Source of the DNA: Bacteroidetes bacterium GWF2_35_48
GTDB taxonomy: Bacteria > Bacteroidota > Bacteroidia > Bacteroidales > GWF2-35-48
NCBI GenBank assembly: GCA_001769125.1
Contig: MEOG01000064.1
Span: 26,886 to 90,885 of the forward strand
Length of the DNA: 64,000 nt
Reading direction: 5' to 3'
The notes under the pieces were generated by a model. That model saw only the letters and a list, made by a program, of their open reading frames with translations. It did no database searches and was not told where the DNA came from. Numbering within the stretch: the first letter of the stretch is position 1; each line of letters starts with the position of its first letter. Of this stretch, positions 63,906 through 64,000 are shown piece after piece. The position numbers and the translations under genes are program-made.

Positions 63906-64000
63906 CGCTAAAGCGGACTGTAATTATTATTCTCGCTAAAGCGGACTGTAATTATTATTCTCGCTAAAGCGGACTGTAATTATTATTCTCGCTAAAGCGG
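63906..64000. repeat. 28-base tandem repeat with CCGCTTTAGCGG hairpins, running off the window
   Basis: Unit cgctaaagcggactgtaatt followed by attattct, 28 bases, starting at 63906, 63934, 63962 and 63990. Copies in view are essentially identical. Each unit contains the dyad CGCTAAAGCG, and the first is preceded by AGTC giving AGTCCGCTAAAGCGGACT. A related dyad GGCTAAAGCC is at 63851-63860. The array continues beyond the window. Confidence 0.9.

Noticed and set aside
63055..64000. Possible CRISPR arrays (10-base and 28-base repeats)
   Set aside because: Both are direct tandem repeats without spacers; the 28-base unit is contiguous and is explained as a REP-type array.

Overview
The window comes from a member of the Bacteroidota, probably an uncultured, gliding or surface-associated lineage of the Bacteroidia. 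The evidence is a set of secreted proteins with type IX secretion (T9SS) C-terminal signals of both type A and type B, a PorP/SprF-family protein, FISUMP-domain proteins, DUF4476, DUF349 and DUF6266 proteins, a CarboxypepD_reg-like TonB receptor, and several promoters with the Bacteroidota -7 box TAnnTTTG. No protein or RNA search was run; all calls rest on motifs read by eye.

Layout. (1) 1-4.9 kb: the 3' end of a NarL-type histidine kinase with its response regulator, followed by a decayed zone. That zone holds a receiver-only pseudo-regulator, a T9SS secreted protein, a T9SS tail fragment, a LuxR HTH broken by a frameshift in a poly-A run, and two tiny genes. (2) 5-17.3 kb: a surface-protein block with four tandem FISUMP paralogues carrying different numbers of PKD-like and Fn3-like domains, a large adhesin with a SprB repeat and gliding-type C terminus, a T9SS type A protein and a PorP/SprF protein. 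(3) 17.4-37.3 kb: an accessory island ending at a tRNA-Arg(ACG). It carries an excisionase-like HTH protein, a BT4734/PriCT/VapE primase-helicase-like protein flanked by dense inverted repeats, a YhcG/DUF1016 nuclease, a very AT-rich cassette (alpha/beta hydrolase, hexapeptide acyltransferase, TIR/NDT-like protein, glycosyltransferase, radical SAM/SPASM protein, acidic protein), a subtilase and AAA+ ATPase pair resembling the IetAS defence pair but arranged tail to tail, a 1.3-kb gene-free region with a large stem-loop, a J-domain protein, two DUF6266 proteins and two unknowns. No integrase is visible. (4) 37.3-37.6 kb: a GIY-YIG reading frame that runs into the 5' half of the tRNA and is followed by a second 5'-half tRNA remnant. 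(5) 37.7-64 kb: ordinary chromosome: nucleoside permease, a membrane protein, trmD, a DUF349 protein, a TonB receptor, pyrG, yidC, a DUF4476 protein, an acyltransferase, a T9SS protein, a LolC/E-type permease, rbfA, malQ, a phosphofructokinase, a cyclophilin and an M48 protease. The window ends with a Y1 (IS200-like/RAYT) transposase between hairpin repeats.

Several small repeat families are scattered through the window: a hairpin with a fixed core CTTCGACTTCGCTCAG and locus-specific arms (five copies, one inside the VapE-like coding frame), a 150-180-bp MITE-like repeat whose terminal TAG is the stop codon of both yidC and rbfA, another MITE-like element, and many short tandem repeats between genes.

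The best candidates for something new are the 23.2-28.5 kb cassette and its pairing with the IetAS-like genes, the GIY-YIG/tRNA-half arrangement, and the stop-codon-supplying repeat.
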